Origin: Brevibacillus reuszeri
GTDB lineage: Bacteria > Bacillota > Bacilli > Brevibacillales > Brevibacillaceae
Reading direction: 5' to 3'
DNA length: 64,000 bases
Assembly: GCF_001187725.1 (NCBI RefSeq)
Contig: NZ_LGIQ01000011.1
Location: forward strand, 718,017-782,016
This document shows positions 33,601 through 43,125 of this stretch, piece after piece. The notes under the pieces are model-generated. The model worked only from the letters and a program-made list of their open reading frames with translations. It was not told the origin of the DNA and did no database searches. A program made the position numbers and the translations under genes. Positions within the stretch are counted from its first letter, which is position 1. Each line of letters starts with the position of its first letter.

Positions 33601-34514
33601 TGCACCTGTTCCTTCAGATCAGGATCAGTGCCCTTCACTGGTGGCAGCTTGGCGAAGGTAATTCCACGTACTGCTTGCACAGCTGCCTCCCAGCCTGATC
33701 GGCAAGTATGGCTGGCGTGTCCCAAAGCTGCTGCTTCTGCCTCCAGCAAGGGCAGATAGGCAGCCGGTCCCTCAGGAGAGGAAGCGAGATGTACAGCCCT
33801 TCGCATCTTGCTTGCCATGCTTCCCAAGGCGAGCTCTACAGACCTGAGAATACTTTTTGTCCACATCAATCCGTCCAGTCCGCTTTTATGGCCTACTTCA
33901 AACATCTCTGCTGCTTCCTCAAGCCAGTGTGCCGGCTCCGGATGGCTTCGCGAAAACTCGTAGAGCCGCAGCAGCAAGATGGTTAGTGCCTGATCGTCCT
34001 GTCCATCAAGCATGACATCCGCCAGTGCGTGAAAGTCGGCGTCCTTTTCATACCACTCCTCCAGCTGTTCTTCAAGAACATCCTGTCGCAGCAGCTCTCC
34101 TTCCAGCTGATCCGCGATGCGAAAATCGGGATCGAGATCAATCAGATAATAATACTGACGCAGGATTCCGAGGCAAAAGGAGTGCAAGGTGGTGATTGTC
34201 GCACGTTGGAGCAGGGCGAGCTGACGGCGCAAATGCGCAGAGTGTGGATCGTCCTTTAATGCTTTTCGCAGCGCATCCCCAATCCGATGCCGCATCTCCG
34301 CCGCAGCTGCATTGGTAAAGGTCACAACCAACAGCTGATCGACGCCAACAGGGTCGCTCTCATCCATGATCCGCCTGATGATGCGCTCGACCAGTACGGA
34401 GGTTTTACCTGAACCCGCAGCGGCAGCTACGAGCAAATTATTCCCTCGCTGCGTAATAGCTTGCCACTGCTCATCTGTCCATTGCTCAGGCTTGGCCTGT
34501 TGCTCTTGTGTCAT
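30672..34514 (-). CDS. addA: ATP-dependent helicase/nuclease subunit A
   Basis: A 1280-residue UvrD-type helicase with a C-terminal RecB-like nuclease, half of the AddAB double-strand-break end-processing enzyme. Walker A 'AAAGSGKTSVLVERIIRRIM' is near residue 35; 'LLVVTFTNAAAAEMRHRIGD' is motif Ia; 'VLVDEYQDIN' is motif II; 'MTIHKSKGLEFPVVFVAGM' is motif V; 'RVLYVALTRAREKLILVG' is motif VI. The nuclease motif is 'VQGVIDCLLEEQDGSLVLID' followed by 'FKTDW' near 1205. Length matches Bacillus AddA. Its start overlaps addB by 29 nt. Confidence 0.96.
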   Translation of the reverse strand: MTQEQQAKPEQWTDEQWQAITQRGNNLLVAAAAGSGKTSVLVERIIRRIMDESDPVGVDQLLVVTFTNAAAAEMRHRIGDALRKALKDDPHSAHLRRQLALLQRATITTLHSFCLGILRQYYYLIDLDPDFRIADQLEGELLRQDVLEEQLEEWYEKDADFHALADVMLDGQDDQALTILLLRLYEFSRSHPEPAHWLEEAAEMFEVGHKSGLDGLMWTKSILRSVELALGSMASKMRRAVHLASSPEGPAAYLPLLEAEAAALGHASHTCRSGWEAAVQAVRGITFAKLPPVKGTDPDLKEQVQELRNSVKKEIGEQIEQYFSMSTEQYLADLERMTPHMHTLASLVTIFADAFQKEKRARSLVDFGDLEHLALRILTERTEVGSVVPSSVSEQLRVQFAEVLVDEYQDINLVQETILQMVSQDGTTGPAANRFMVGDVKQSIYRFRLAEPKLFLDKYLTYKKTSIEDSQDERLRFEDTASPGLRIDLAANFRSRREVVDSVNYLFRQIMSPGVGEIDYDQSAELINRASYPDVDADRLRVEMHLIDRKNNQGEAGQPEASDAADETEASIPEGTGEASEEASVAQLEARLIASRIRRWMEPGEGEATLLVFDKKAGGLRPLAYRDIVILLRATAGWGQTLQEELKAAGIPVYAEQTAGYFAATEVETMLSLLRVIDNPLQDIPLAAVLRSPIVGLSEKDLAKIRIEYASGPFHLAVVQYAEEREAKESWEKRLRYFWRRLTDWRTQARRGALSELLSVLYRETGYLDYVAALENGQQRQANLRALYDRARQYEAGSYRGLFRFLRFVDRLQEAGNDLGEARTIGENEDVVRIMTIHKSKGLEFPVVFVAGMGKQFNTMDLKSQFLLHKDLGFGPMAVEPSLLVRYPSIAALGIRQQLRRDMLAEEMRVLYVALTRAREKLILVGSAKDLTKSIADWGRQDAEERLSDEDLIQAKGYLDWVGRAMLRHPEASQLRAYPQNAGTGDVVSVRTIPDESIWSFHFHQADELRAQTDPQSEEMSVWERMSKREAIDERPADEHLQRIVEERLNWKDPHVIAPRVQAKWSVSELKRHAKTSKAGQPVLLPSITEKPKFLSEQKASRITGAEKGTITHLVMQHLDLQRSLDEADIREQVATLAARRFLTEEQVQAVEVGQIARFFADPLGQRMKQARVVHRELPFTLVIPAHEVESELGEESGEQVVVQGVIDCLLEEQDGSLVLIDFKTDWLAKEPSAKATEELTKRYEGQIRLYVRAIKQIIKPDVEVSSYLYLLSGGFAISF

Positions 34515-37500
34515 GGATACCCTCCCCTCCTGTCATCTGCTGCTCGGCTAACATTCCCCATATTTGCTTGTTGTTCCATTTGGACAGCTGACGATGCGAA
34601 TTGCCACCCGTTTCCCCGTCAAATTGGCATACAGGCTTGTACGAGCAATAATCACAGGCCGTCATCGTTCCGTTTGTAAATGGATCAATCTGAATCTCAC
34701 CATTTGTCATGCGCGTACTGATTTCTTTCACAGTATCACGTACATAGCTAGTTAAAGCCTGAAACTGCTCTGCTGTTGCTACGGAAGAGCGTGAGGAAAG
34801 CGTACCGTCCTTTTTGAGCTCAAAAGGCACCAGCTCTGACGCTCCCTGCTCAACCTGTGCATCCATCATTCGTGCCAGCTCCGGATCTGCCAGCATCAGA
34901 CCTTTCATTCGCAAACGCTTCGCCCGCTCCTTCGCGGCTTCATCCGAGGTTAGCAGACGCTTGGCAGTCACGAACGGATCAGCCACCTGATAGTAAAAGA
35001 CTCCACCCATTTCGGCCCTTTTTCCCAGCCATTGCTCGGCATTGGCTACGACGACATCGAGGTACACCAATAGCTGCAGATTCAATCCGTTCCAAACATC
35101 CGAAAGCTGGAGCTGCTTGGGGCTCGACTTGTAGTCGATCACACGTAAATACGGAACCTCGTTATCAAGTGACTGGTCCACACGGTCGATTCGCCCGATC
35201 AGCTGCAAATCTACACCGTTTTCCAAAGACAGTGCCAAACCAGGCAAATCAGAGTTCGGACCAAAGGACACCTCCAGCCCAACCGGAGCAAAGCGGCTTC
35301 TCTTGGCATGCTCGCCTAATACGTAAATGGCTCGGCCGACTGCTCGCTTCAGCTTCCCGGACAAATACCGATAGCGTGCGGTACGAGTCAGGATGCTGCT
35401 TCTGGTTGCAGGAACAAGCTCTTCGACGACGACGTTCGCCAAATCCATACTGTTGGCCTCGGTCAGCCTGCCCCATTCCAAATTCTCTGTATTCATTTTT
35501 TCAACGGCCAGCTTGAGAGAAGCGTGGAACAGCTCTCCCACATCAAAGCGTTCGAGCTTGTACTGTGTACGCTCCGAAAGCCTGAGCCCATGCGAGGAAA
35601 AATGAGAGAATGGGCAGGACTGGAATCTCTCCAGCCGTGACACGCTCATCTTGAGCTGCTTCCCATACAAGTCCGTACTCGTCTCTCTGCTCAGCTCGCC
35701 CGGCAGATTTCTGTATCGCAAACCGGACAAGAGCCATTTTTCCCGGGCGGTTTCTGGTGAAAAGCGAATAAACCAGTCGTAGACCTCCCACCAAAATGGC
35801 GAAAGCTCCCCTGTTTTCTTCATCTCTCTCATCAACGTCAGCAAATGACTGAAAACGCGTCGCTGATTGCCAAGCAAAAAGGTGTCAGCCTCAGGCTCGC
35901 CAGTCGGTTCGTTATAGAATACATGCTGCGCCACATCAGGCAGGACTTCCTTGACCCGCGAAAAAACAGATGAAGGCAAAAGCGCCTTGCCTTCCTGGTC
36001 GGCGAGAGCACAGCTCAAAAGCAAGCGCTCTGACGGTCTTGTCATCGCCTGGTACAACAGGTACGGCTCCGCCATCAGGCGCTGCTTCGCTCCCGGAGCG
36101 AGAGACAGTCCCATTTCCGCCAAACGCTCCCGCTCTGCCTCATCCAAAATTCCTTCTTCTTTTGGCCGCAGCGGGATGATCCCTTCATTCACACCTAAAA
36201 CAAACAAAGCTTTTACATCAGGCTGCCGGGAACGCTCCATTGATCCGATCAATACCTGATCAAGTGCAGGAGGAACAAGCCCCAGCTCGATCGTCTCCAA
36301 GCCGCTGTCCAGCACGCGGGCAAAAGTAGCCAGCTCCATGCTTTCCTCGCCCATGACCTCTACAACTTGGTCCATCAGCTCGATCAGTCCCGTCCAGACC
36401 TGTCCGTGTACTTGAGCAGTGTCCAGATCGCCGTCTTTCTCAGCAGCTTGCTGCCATTTTTCCAATTTGTTCGGCACATCGAGCACGATCAGGAGATTGT
36501 ATAATGCTGTAGTCATCTCCCTCACGTTTTTGCTCGTCGCCTGTTTCATCTCTTTTTCAAATGCAAGCAGCGGAGCCGCGTATTTGCGCCGCAGTTCATC
36601 AACAAGCGCATCGTCCTCAGCTCCATACTGCCCGCGAAAACGCCACGCGGATTCCTCTCCCCACTGATAGCCAAACACACCATGTGCCAGCACATAATTT
36701 TCCAGTCGATCGATTTCCTTGCGTGTCGTCTCTTCGTCTGCCATTTCTACTGTGAGTAGATCTGTCTTCAAACAGCGGAAAACGGCATCATAGCGCCATC
36801 TGGTCACAATGACCTCCAGCGCCGAGCGAACCAGCTCCACCAGCGGGTGATGCATCACTGTCCGCTTCTGATCGAGGAAGTGGGGGATTCCATAGTCCGT
36901 GAATATCGCAGAAATTTCATCTGCATACGTCCCGATCTCGCGAAGCAAGATCGCCATATCCCGCCAGCGGTACCCTTCCTCTCTTGAGAGAGCCAGTATC
37001 TTCAGCGCGACAGCTTCTACCTCTGCCCGTCTGTTTACCGCTGATACCAGCTCTACCTCATCCGCTCTCCCAGCACCTGGAGCCGTGCCCGTGTCCCCCC
37101 ATTGAAAATACGCTTGCTCCATGTGCCCAAGCCATGGACTGCCCACAAAGCGATGCGTCTCTGTCAATAACAAAGGCTTGGCCACTGATACCCCTGCTTC
37201 ACGTGCCATCAATGTAATGGCCTGATACGTGCGCAGGGTAGGGTGAAATAAGCCCAGCTCATCGACGGAAGCATCCCGCTCGTTTGGATCAAGTGTAAGA
37301 GCAATCGTTACCTGCTTGGCGTGAACCATCAATTGATCGATGAGACGCAGCTCTTGATTGGTGAATCCCGTAAAGCCATCGATAAAGATCTCTGCTTGCC
37401 TAATATAAGCTGAGTCAGGCACCATGACAGCGACACGATTCAAAATATCGTCAGCATCACAATACCCTTCTGCCAAATACCCTTCATACGCATTCATGAT

Positions 37501-37977
37501 CAGTCGCAGATCATGTACTTTTTGATTCAGATTCGCCGTGCCCCACTCCAGAGTTTCCGAGTGAGGAAACGACACGCCATAGGACTTGCACTCACTGATC
37601 AGCCGCCCAAGCTGTGAGGCAAAGCCCGGTTGCATCGCCGTTCTCCCAAATACCTGGAGCTCCTCTTTATACCGTTCCAGCAGCATCCGTAGTACCATAT
37701 GCTTGCCCAAATCATCAACGGGCACCGTCGTCAAATCTCCCAGCTCCTGCATCAGACGATGCGCCAGCCGCCCAAAACTGAGTACCTGCGTGCCCATGAC
37801 ACCGCCCAGCCCTGGGAGAGTAGCCAGTGCATACTCTTCCTGAAAGCTGGCCTGCTCCGGTACTAGCAGGATCATGGGTGTACCGAGAGGGCTTTGCCGC
37901 AGCCGCTCCTGAATCTGACGATGAATGGCGTCCGTTTTTCCAGCTCCCGCTCGTCCGAGTATAAATTGGACTGCCAT
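34486..37977 (-). CDS. addB: ATP-dependent helicase/deoxyribonuclease subunit B
   Basis: A 1163-residue protein. N-terminal Walker A 'ILGRAGAGKTDAIHRQI'. The C-terminal nuclease carries 'LQLIGRIDRVDQ' and 'RVIDYKSSPKQL', and an iron-sulfur cluster is suggested by 'QSCPFSHF' and 'TACDYCSYKPVCQF' (about 1105-1115), the four-cysteine signature of AddB. AddB recognises Chi and degrades the 5' strand. Starts 15 nt after sbcC, GGGAGGAAGAGAAAT upstream. Confidence 0.96.
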   Translation of the reverse strand: MAVQFILGRAGAGKTDAIHRQIQERLRQSPLGTPMILLVPEQASFQEEYALATLPGLGGVMGTQVLSFGRLAHRLMQELGDLTTVPVDDLGKHMVLRMLLERYKEELQVFGRTAMQPGFASQLGRLISECKSYGVSFPHSETLEWGTANLNQKVHDLRLIMNAYEGYLAEGYCDADDILNRVAVMVPDSAYIRQAEIFIDGFTGFTNQELRLIDQLMVHAKQVTIALTLDPNERDASVDELGLFHPTLRTYQAITLMAREAGVSVAKPLLLTETHRFVGSPWLGHMEQAYFQWGDTGTAPGAGRADEVELVSAVNRRAEVEAVALKILALSREEGYRWRDMAILLREIGTYADEISAIFTDYGIPHFLDQKRTVMHHPLVELVRSALEVIVTRWRYDAVFRCLKTDLLTVEMADEETTRKEIDRLENYVLAHGVFGYQWGEESAWRFRGQYGAEDDALVDELRRKYAAPLLAFEKEMKQATSKNVREMTTALYNLLIVLDVPNKLEKWQQAAEKDGDLDTAQVHGQVWTGLIELMDQVVEVMGEESMELATFARVLDSGLETIELGLVPPALDQVLIGSMERSRQPDVKALFVLGVNEGIIPLRPKEEGILDEAERERLAEMGLSLAPGAKQRLMAEPYLLYQAMTRPSERLLLSCALADQEGKALLPSSVFSRVKEVLPDVAQHVFYNEPTGEPEADTFLLGNQRRVFSHLLTLMREMKKTGELSPFWWEVYDWFIRFSPETAREKWLLSGLRYRNLPGELSRETSTDLYGKQLKMSVSRLERFQSCPFSHFSSHGLRLSERTQYKLERFDVGELFHASLKLAVEKMNTENLEWGRLTEANSMDLANVVVEELVPATRSSILTRTARYRYLSGKLKRAVGRAIYVLGEHAKRSRFAPVGLEVSFGPNSDLPGLALSLENGVDLQLIGRIDRVDQSLDNEVPYLRVIDYKSSPKQLQLSDVWNGLNLQLLVYLDVVVANAEQWLGKRAEMGGVFYYQVADPFVTAKRLLTSDEAAKERAKRLRMKGLMLADPELARMMDAQVEQGASELVPFELKKDGTLSSRSSVATAEQFQALTSYVRDTVKEISTRMTNGEIQIDPFTNGTMTACDYCSYKPVCQFDGETGGNSHRQLSKWNNKQIWGMLAEQQMTGGEGIHDTRATGQA

Positions 37978-37992
37978 ATTTCTCTTCCTCCC

Positions 37993-40900
37993 TTACTCCA
38001 TTTCCAGCTGGAGCATGCTTCCTTTTCCCATCGGCTCTGCAGGCGTCACGACCAAGCGACGCGGCATGCGAACGCGAATTTCCGGGACATGGCTGATCAC
38101 GCCAATCGTAAAGTCGTCCATGCGCAGTCGCTCCAATGCGTCCATGACCACTTCCAGCAGCTCAGGATCGAGCGTCCCAAAGCCTTCGTCGAGGAAAAAG
38201 AACTCCAGACGACCACCACGCATCTGAATTTCCATTGACAGGGCGAGGGCAAGTGATAGAGAGGTCAGGAAGGTTTCTCCCCCGGATAGCGTGCTGACCG
38301 GCCGACGCATCCCACCAGCTCCTTCATCCCGCAAGACGAATTCCCCTTCGTCTCCAATTTCCAGTCCATAGCGATTGGCAGTCATCCGCTTGAGATGGTA
38401 CGAAGCGTCTCTAGCAATTGAAACTAGCTTTTCTTCCGCAATAAATTGCACAAACGCTTTCGCCTCAAACAGCTTTTTCAGCTCTTCCAATCGACTTTGC
38501 TCATCCTGCTGTTCCTCTATCTGCTTGTTGACTTCCTGCCATTTCACATGGTTCTTCTCCATCCGATCAACATGCTCTTTGGCAATAGCCACTTGCTTTT
38601 GAGCATCCTGGAAAACTTGCTCCCATTGGTGCCACGCTTCTTTGGCAGCCACGTACTCCTCATCACTTAGCGTACGTCCTGCCACTGCCTGAACCAATCT
38701 GTCCTCCTCATAGCGCAACTGTCTTTGGATTCTCTCATAGGCTTCAACTTGTTCCTGTGCTGCTTGTAACTGCTCTCGCTCTGCATACAGCTGCTTCACC
38801 AGCTCAATGGTTGCAATCCCGCTCTCCTGCAAGCTGGTGAATAAAGTCTCGTGCGCCTCCTGCCTTTGCCGGGTCAGCACTGCCAGTGTCTCGGAATACT
38901 TCACCAGATTGCTTTGAACCGTTTCCCGAGCTTCTGCTGCTTCCTTGCGCTTCGCATCTGCTTGTGCAGCAGCTTGGCGTAGCCCAGTCAATTTTTGCTC
39001 GAGCTGATCCATTCGCTCCTGTGCAGGCTGACCTCCAGTCCGTTCCAGCCACTGCATGTGCTTTTGCTCCCACATGCGTTTTCTATCCTCCAGCTTCTCC
39101 TTGAGAGCAGCTTCTCGTGACTTGCCTTCAAAGCGATGAGTCTTCGCCGTTTCCACCTGAGTGGTTAGCGTGCTGCGCAATGCTTCCTTTTCCATGCGAA
39201 GACGCTGCAGCTCTGCCAGACGCAGGTCCAGTCGTCCAATTTCCGCGTATTTCTCTTCAATTTCCTCCGCGGGGACGTCTTTTCGTTTAGCATCGAGCTC
39301 GCTCGCTGCGCGCTTTTCCTGTTCCAAGGCCGCTCCCAGACGAGCTTTTCCTTCCTCTACCGTTTTGAAAGATTGCTCCTGCATGGTCACGCTTCGCTCC
39401 AGCAATCGCTTATGCTCTGCTTCTTCTTCGCGCAATACTTCGACCTGCTTTTGCAAACGTTCCCGCTCTTCTTTTGCCCGTTCGCGTTCTTCTTGCTTCA
39501 CCGTCAGCTCTTTTTCCTCACGCTGATAGACTCCCAAAAGCTCTTCAAATGTAGCCACATCCCACGGCTTTCCATATCCGTGACACTCGGATTTGATCGC
39601 TTCCATGCGTCCTTCCAGCACGCTGCGCTCTTCTTTTAGAGCAGTGAGACGCTCATCAAAGGCAGTAAGCTCTCCTTTGGCCCCGAGCAACGCTTCTTTT
39701 GCAAGGCTCATTTGCTGTTCAGCAGTGCGCACCGTCTCTTCTGCTGTTTTGATTTGAGAGCGCAGCTCATCCCCACGAGAAGCTGCCAACGTACCTTCGT
39801 GGCTATCTGCTCGATGCTCATGGTGGGTCGAACCACACACCGGGCACTCCTTGCCATCCTCCAGTCGCTCGCGCAGGAAACGGGCCATGTTTTCTTGCTG
39901 CCACTGTTCCCAATTCTGCCGCAGCTGATCTCTGCTTGCGATCGCGGCTGCGACGGATGCTTCCACCTTATGAAAAGCATCGGACAACTCGCGATAACGA
40001 GAATCTGCCTGCTCCCGTTCCCCGGTAATCCGTTGCGATTTTTCTTGCCAGTCTGCTACCTGCTTCAAAACCTCTCGCCACTGCCGCCCCATTTGCTTCA
40101 TCTCAGCCAGCACATTTCTCGCTTGCTCATAGTCCGCATCGCTCATTAGCGGCTGTTCTGTGAAAGCTGTCACCTGTTCTTTTAACTGATGGAGTCGATT
40201 CGCTCTGTCTTCCCAGCTTATTCGACGCTCTTTTGCTGCATTTTCTGCCTGCTCCAGCTGCTGTATCGCCATGGACAGCGCAGTCTCCAGCTCTACTGCC
40301 TTAGCCCGCTCACGCTCCCACTGCTGCTTGGCATCTCTGGCTGCATTGATTTGGGCACGCCACTGTGGGGTGACAGCAGCCTGCTGAAGCTGATTCTCGA
40401 GACTCTTCCATTCCTGCTCCCAGTCTCGCAGTGCTGCGTCATCGCGTACCAGCTGCTCCTCGATCCGAGCAAGCGTAATCGACACTTCGTTCCATTCCTG
40501 CTCCAAGCCTGTCCACTCTGTGCGAATTGCCTTAAGCTCCTCTTCCCATTCCTGCGCTTGCACCAGCTTTCCTTTGTGCAAAATCAAGTCTGGCTCTTGC
40601 TGCATCAGCTCAGAATGGGCGCGTTGGTACTCGACCTCTCTCGTCTCCAAAGCCAAATTGGCCTGTTCTTGCAGCTGACTGCTTTGTCCCAATGCCTGCT
40701 CGGTTGTAAGCCACTCGTTGTCCAAACGCTCATACTGCTGTACCAGCGGCCAGAGGCGGATACTGGTTTCCCAGCTTTGGATGCTCGTTTTCCACTGATT
40801 TATCTCCGCTTCTGTGGCAGTATGCTCCTGAAGCTGCTTTTGAACAGCAACTAGCTCCTGCTGCCACTGATGAAGCTGCTCCAGCTCCTTTTGCTTCCCG

Positions 40901-41640
40901 GTCAGCTCTTGCTTTTGCTGTGTAAATTCCTGCTCTTGGTGCGCAGCCTCTTCCCATGCTTGCCGCGCTTCCTCCAGTGCCTCAGGTCCTGCTTCACCTA
41001 ATGCCGCCATCTCCAGCTGCAAGCGATGCATCTGCTCTTTGGTCTGGTCTAGCGCATAGCGAACACGCTCACTCAGCTTTTCACCGTAAATATGTAGCCG
41101 AAACATCCGCTGCAGCATCTCATTGCGCTCGCTACCCTTCAAGGTCAGGAAGCGTGAGAACTGACCCTGCGGCAAGACGACCGCACGGGTAAAATCCTGC
41201 AGGGTGAGACCGATCAATGCCTCAACCGCCGCTGTTGCAGCCGTTGCCTTTGACTCCAGAACGACATCCGGCTCTCCTGATAATTCACCAGACTGGATCA
41301 GCCTCACTTCCGGCTGTCTCTTATTTCCTTTTTTATCCAGTCCAAATTCCCGCTCCACCGTATATCGCTTGCGATCTGCCTCTTTTCCCAGTTCAAAGGT
41401 AAACGAAACGAACACGCGCTGCTCCAGCTGATTCAGCACTTCCTTTGGATGGTTTCCTCCACCCAAGCGAACGACCTGTCCATAGAGAGAAAGTGTAATG
41501 GCATCCAGGATCGTGGACTTCCCGCTGCCTGTAGGACCGAATATGCCAAACAGTCCTGCCTGGCACAGAATTTCGAAATCAACCTCTTGCATTTCCCGAT
41601 AGCTGTGCATACCCGCCAGCTTCAAACGTATCGGTCTCAC
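37993..41640 (-). CDS. sbcC: DNA repair exonuclease SbcCD, SMC-like ATPase subunit
   Basis: A 1215-residue SMC-type protein. The N-terminal ATPase half has 'GPTGSGKSTILDAITLSLYG' (Walker A). Two very long coiled coils flank a zinc hook 'CPVCG' near residue 597. The C-terminal half has signature 'VSTLSGGETFLTSLSLALAL' and Walker B 'LEFFFLDEGFGTLD'. It is bacterial Rad50, opening and cutting hairpin and protein-blocked ends with SbcD. Its start overlaps sbcD by 4 nt. Confidence 0.96.
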   Translation of the reverse strand: MRPIRLKLAGMHSYREMQEVDFEILCQAGLFGIFGPTGSGKSTILDAITLSLYGQVVRLGGGNHPKEVLNQLEQRVFVSFTFELGKEADRKRYTVEREFGLDKKGNKRQPEVRLIQSGELSGEPDVVLESKATAATAAVEALIGLTLQDFTRAVVLPQGQFSRFLTLKGSERNEMLQRMFRLHIYGEKLSERVRYALDQTKEQMHRLQLEMAALGEAGPEALEEARQAWEEAAHQEQEFTQQKQELTGKQKELEQLHQWQQELVAVQKQLQEHTATEAEINQWKTSIQSWETSIRLWPLVQQYERLDNEWLTTEQALGQSSQLQEQANLALETREVEYQRAHSELMQQEPDLILHKGKLVQAQEWEEELKAIRTEWTGLEQEWNEVSITLARIEEQLVRDDAALRDWEQEWKSLENQLQQAAVTPQWRAQINAARDAKQQWERERAKAVELETALSMAIQQLEQAENAAKERRISWEDRANRLHQLKEQVTAFTEQPLMSDADYEQARNVLAEMKQMGRQWREVLKQVADWQEKSQRITGEREQADSRYRELSDAFHKVEASVAAAIASRDQLRQNWEQWQQENMARFLRERLEDGKECPVCGSTHHEHRADSHEGTLAASRGDELRSQIKTAEETVRTAEQQMSLAKEALLGAKGELTAFDERLTALKEERSVLEGRMEAIKSECHGYGKPWDVATFEELLGVYQREEKELTVKQEERERAKEERERLQKQVEVLREEEAEHKRLLERSVTMQEQSFKTVEEGKARLGAALEQEKRAASELDAKRKDVPAEEIEEKYAEIGRLDLRLAELQRLRMEKEALRSTLTTQVETAKTHRFEGKSREAALKEKLEDRKRMWEQKHMQWLERTGGQPAQERMDQLEQKLTGLRQAAAQADAKRKEAAEARETVQSNLVKYSETLAVLTRQRQEAHETLFTSLQESGIATIELVKQLYAEREQLQAAQEQVEAYERIQRQLRYEEDRLVQAVAGRTLSDEEYVAAKEAWHQWEQVFQDAQKQVAIAKEHVDRMEKNHVKWQEVNKQIEEQQDEQSRLEELKKLFEAKAFVQFIAEEKLVSIARDASYHLKRMTANRYGLEIGDEGEFVLRDEGAGGMRRPVSTLSGGETFLTSLSLALALSMEIQMRGGRLEFFFLDEGFGTLDPELLEVVMDALERLRMDDFTIGVISHVPEIRVRMPRRLVVTPAEPMGKGSMLQLEME

Positions 41641-42884
41641 TCTACTTCCTCCTCTCCCCCGGTCTCAGCCAGCAGACGCTGAAACATCGCTACCAGCCGC
41701 TCATCCGGCTCGGCACCGCGTTTTCGTTCGTAAAAGCGGCGAAACAATTGATCCGAGGTCAGCTCTGTCAGCTCGACCCGCTGTTCCCCGTCCTCTTCCT
41801 GATTGTTTTCACGGACTACCACACGCTGAATCTTGAGAAAGTCGTCACTCAGCTTGCGAACACGCTGAAATTCTGCCGGGTCAATCACATCCGATACATG
41901 CAGCTCCAAATCAATCCATGAGCCTGCGTCCCTGCCTTCTGCAAGCCACTTTTCCACCTGCGCAATACCCTCTGTCGCTCTCCAGCGTGCTAGGGGTCTG
42001 CCACTCGTCAAATAAATGATTTCTTCCTGCACTTCCGCTCCCGGCTCTACTTCGACCAATACGACAGCCTTGCTCTGTCCGGCTTCGGAAAAGCTGTAGG
42101 AAAGCGGCGATCCACTATAGCGAACCAACGGCTTGTCACTCAGCTTTTGCAGGCGATGCAAATGCCCCAGCGCTACGTAATCAGCGTTTTTTGGAAAAGC
42201 CTGCGGAGAAACGGTCAAGGCTCCCCCAATTTGGATCGGACGCTCCGAATCTGTCTCCATCCCGCCCATGACGAACAGATGGCTGGTGACCAGATTGACG
42301 GTATCCTCACGAAAATGACCGGATAGCTCGTCAAACAGCTGCGTGATTCGTTCGGAGAAAGCCAGCTGCATCTGTTCTTGTGTAAAGCTCTCGCTAAGCA
42401 GCTCCTTCAAGCGTGATTCAGAAGGATAAGGGAGAGCTAAAACTACGGCATTATGCTTACAGCCCGGTACTGCCAGCTCTAGCCACGATGGTCCTCCTTG
42501 GACAATTCTAACCCGGTCAGGAGTCACTTCACCCGCGGACAGCAACGGCGCTTCCTTTGGCAAGCCCAAAAGAACAATGCCGTGCTTGGTCGCCAGTGGT
42601 GCTGCCGCTCTGACACGCTCTGGCTGGTCATGGTTTCCTGCAATAACGACGACGGCGCGTCGGCCCTCAGCGGACAGACGTTCCAGTGCCTCATAAAATA
42701 GCTCCTCCGCCCATGCTGGCGGATTGACTGAATCATAAACATCCCCGGCGATCAGCACCAAATCGACTTCTCGCTCATCGGCGATACGAGCTAGCTCGTC
42801 CACGAAGGCAGCCTGCTCTGCCCGCCGATCCTTGCCTTCCAGCTGGCGCCCGAAATGCCAGTCGGCTGTATGTAATATACGCAA
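41637..42884 (-). CDS. sbcD: DNA repair exonuclease SbcCD, nuclease subunit
   Basis: A 415-residue Mre11-family phosphoesterase. Metal-binding motifs: 'HTADWHFGR' at the N-terminus, 'LIAGDVYDSVNPP', 'VVIAGNHDQPERV', 'TSHLFVMGG' and 'YVALGHLHRLQ'. The start is TTG at 42882-42884 with AAAGGATG upstream. It heads the operon sbcD-sbcC-addB-addA. Confidence 0.95.
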   Translation of the reverse strand: MRILHTADWHFGRQLEGKDRRAEQAAFVDELARIADEREVDLVLIAGDVYDSVNPPAWAEELFYEALERLSAEGRRAVVVIAGNHDQPERVRAAAPLATKHGIVLLGLPKEAPLLSAGEVTPDRVRIVQGGPSWLELAVPGCKHNAVVLALPYPSESRLKELLSESFTQEQMQLAFSERITQLFDELSGHFREDTVNLVTSHLFVMGGMETDSERPIQIGGALTVSPQAFPKNADYVALGHLHRLQKLSDKPLVRYSGSPLSYSFSEAGQSKAVVLVEVEPGAEVQEEIIYLTSGRPLARWRATEGIAQVEKWLAEGRDAGSWIDLELHVSDVIDPAEFQRVRKLSDDFLKIQRVVVRENNQEEDGEQRVELTELTSDQLFRRFYERKRGAEPDERLVAMFQRLLAETGGEEEVE

Positions 42885-43066
42885 TGACTTTCATCCTTTC
42901 GCCACGATCATGTGTTTGCTTTTTATTGTAACAAAAGAAAGAGCTGTTCGTAGTTGAAATTTACTCCACTTTGTTGGTCGAACTGCAGTGGTGAAGAAAA
43001 AGCCTTCTTTATCAAGAATTCTATAGATAGACTTCGTTGCCTCTTTTACGTTGTGACCTACAAAAG

Positions 43067-43107
43067 AAACCAGTCAAGGCGCATTTTAAGTGCCAGGACT
43101 GGTTTTT
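43067..43107 (-). terminator. Terminator after the LysE-family gene
   Basis: AAACCAGTC (43067-43075) pairs with GACTGGTTT (43097-43105), with an inner GGC/GCC stem; T-rich on the minus side. The rest of 42885-43125 shows no gene. Confidence 0.75.
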
Positions 43108-43125
43108 CTCTGATATCGATATCTG

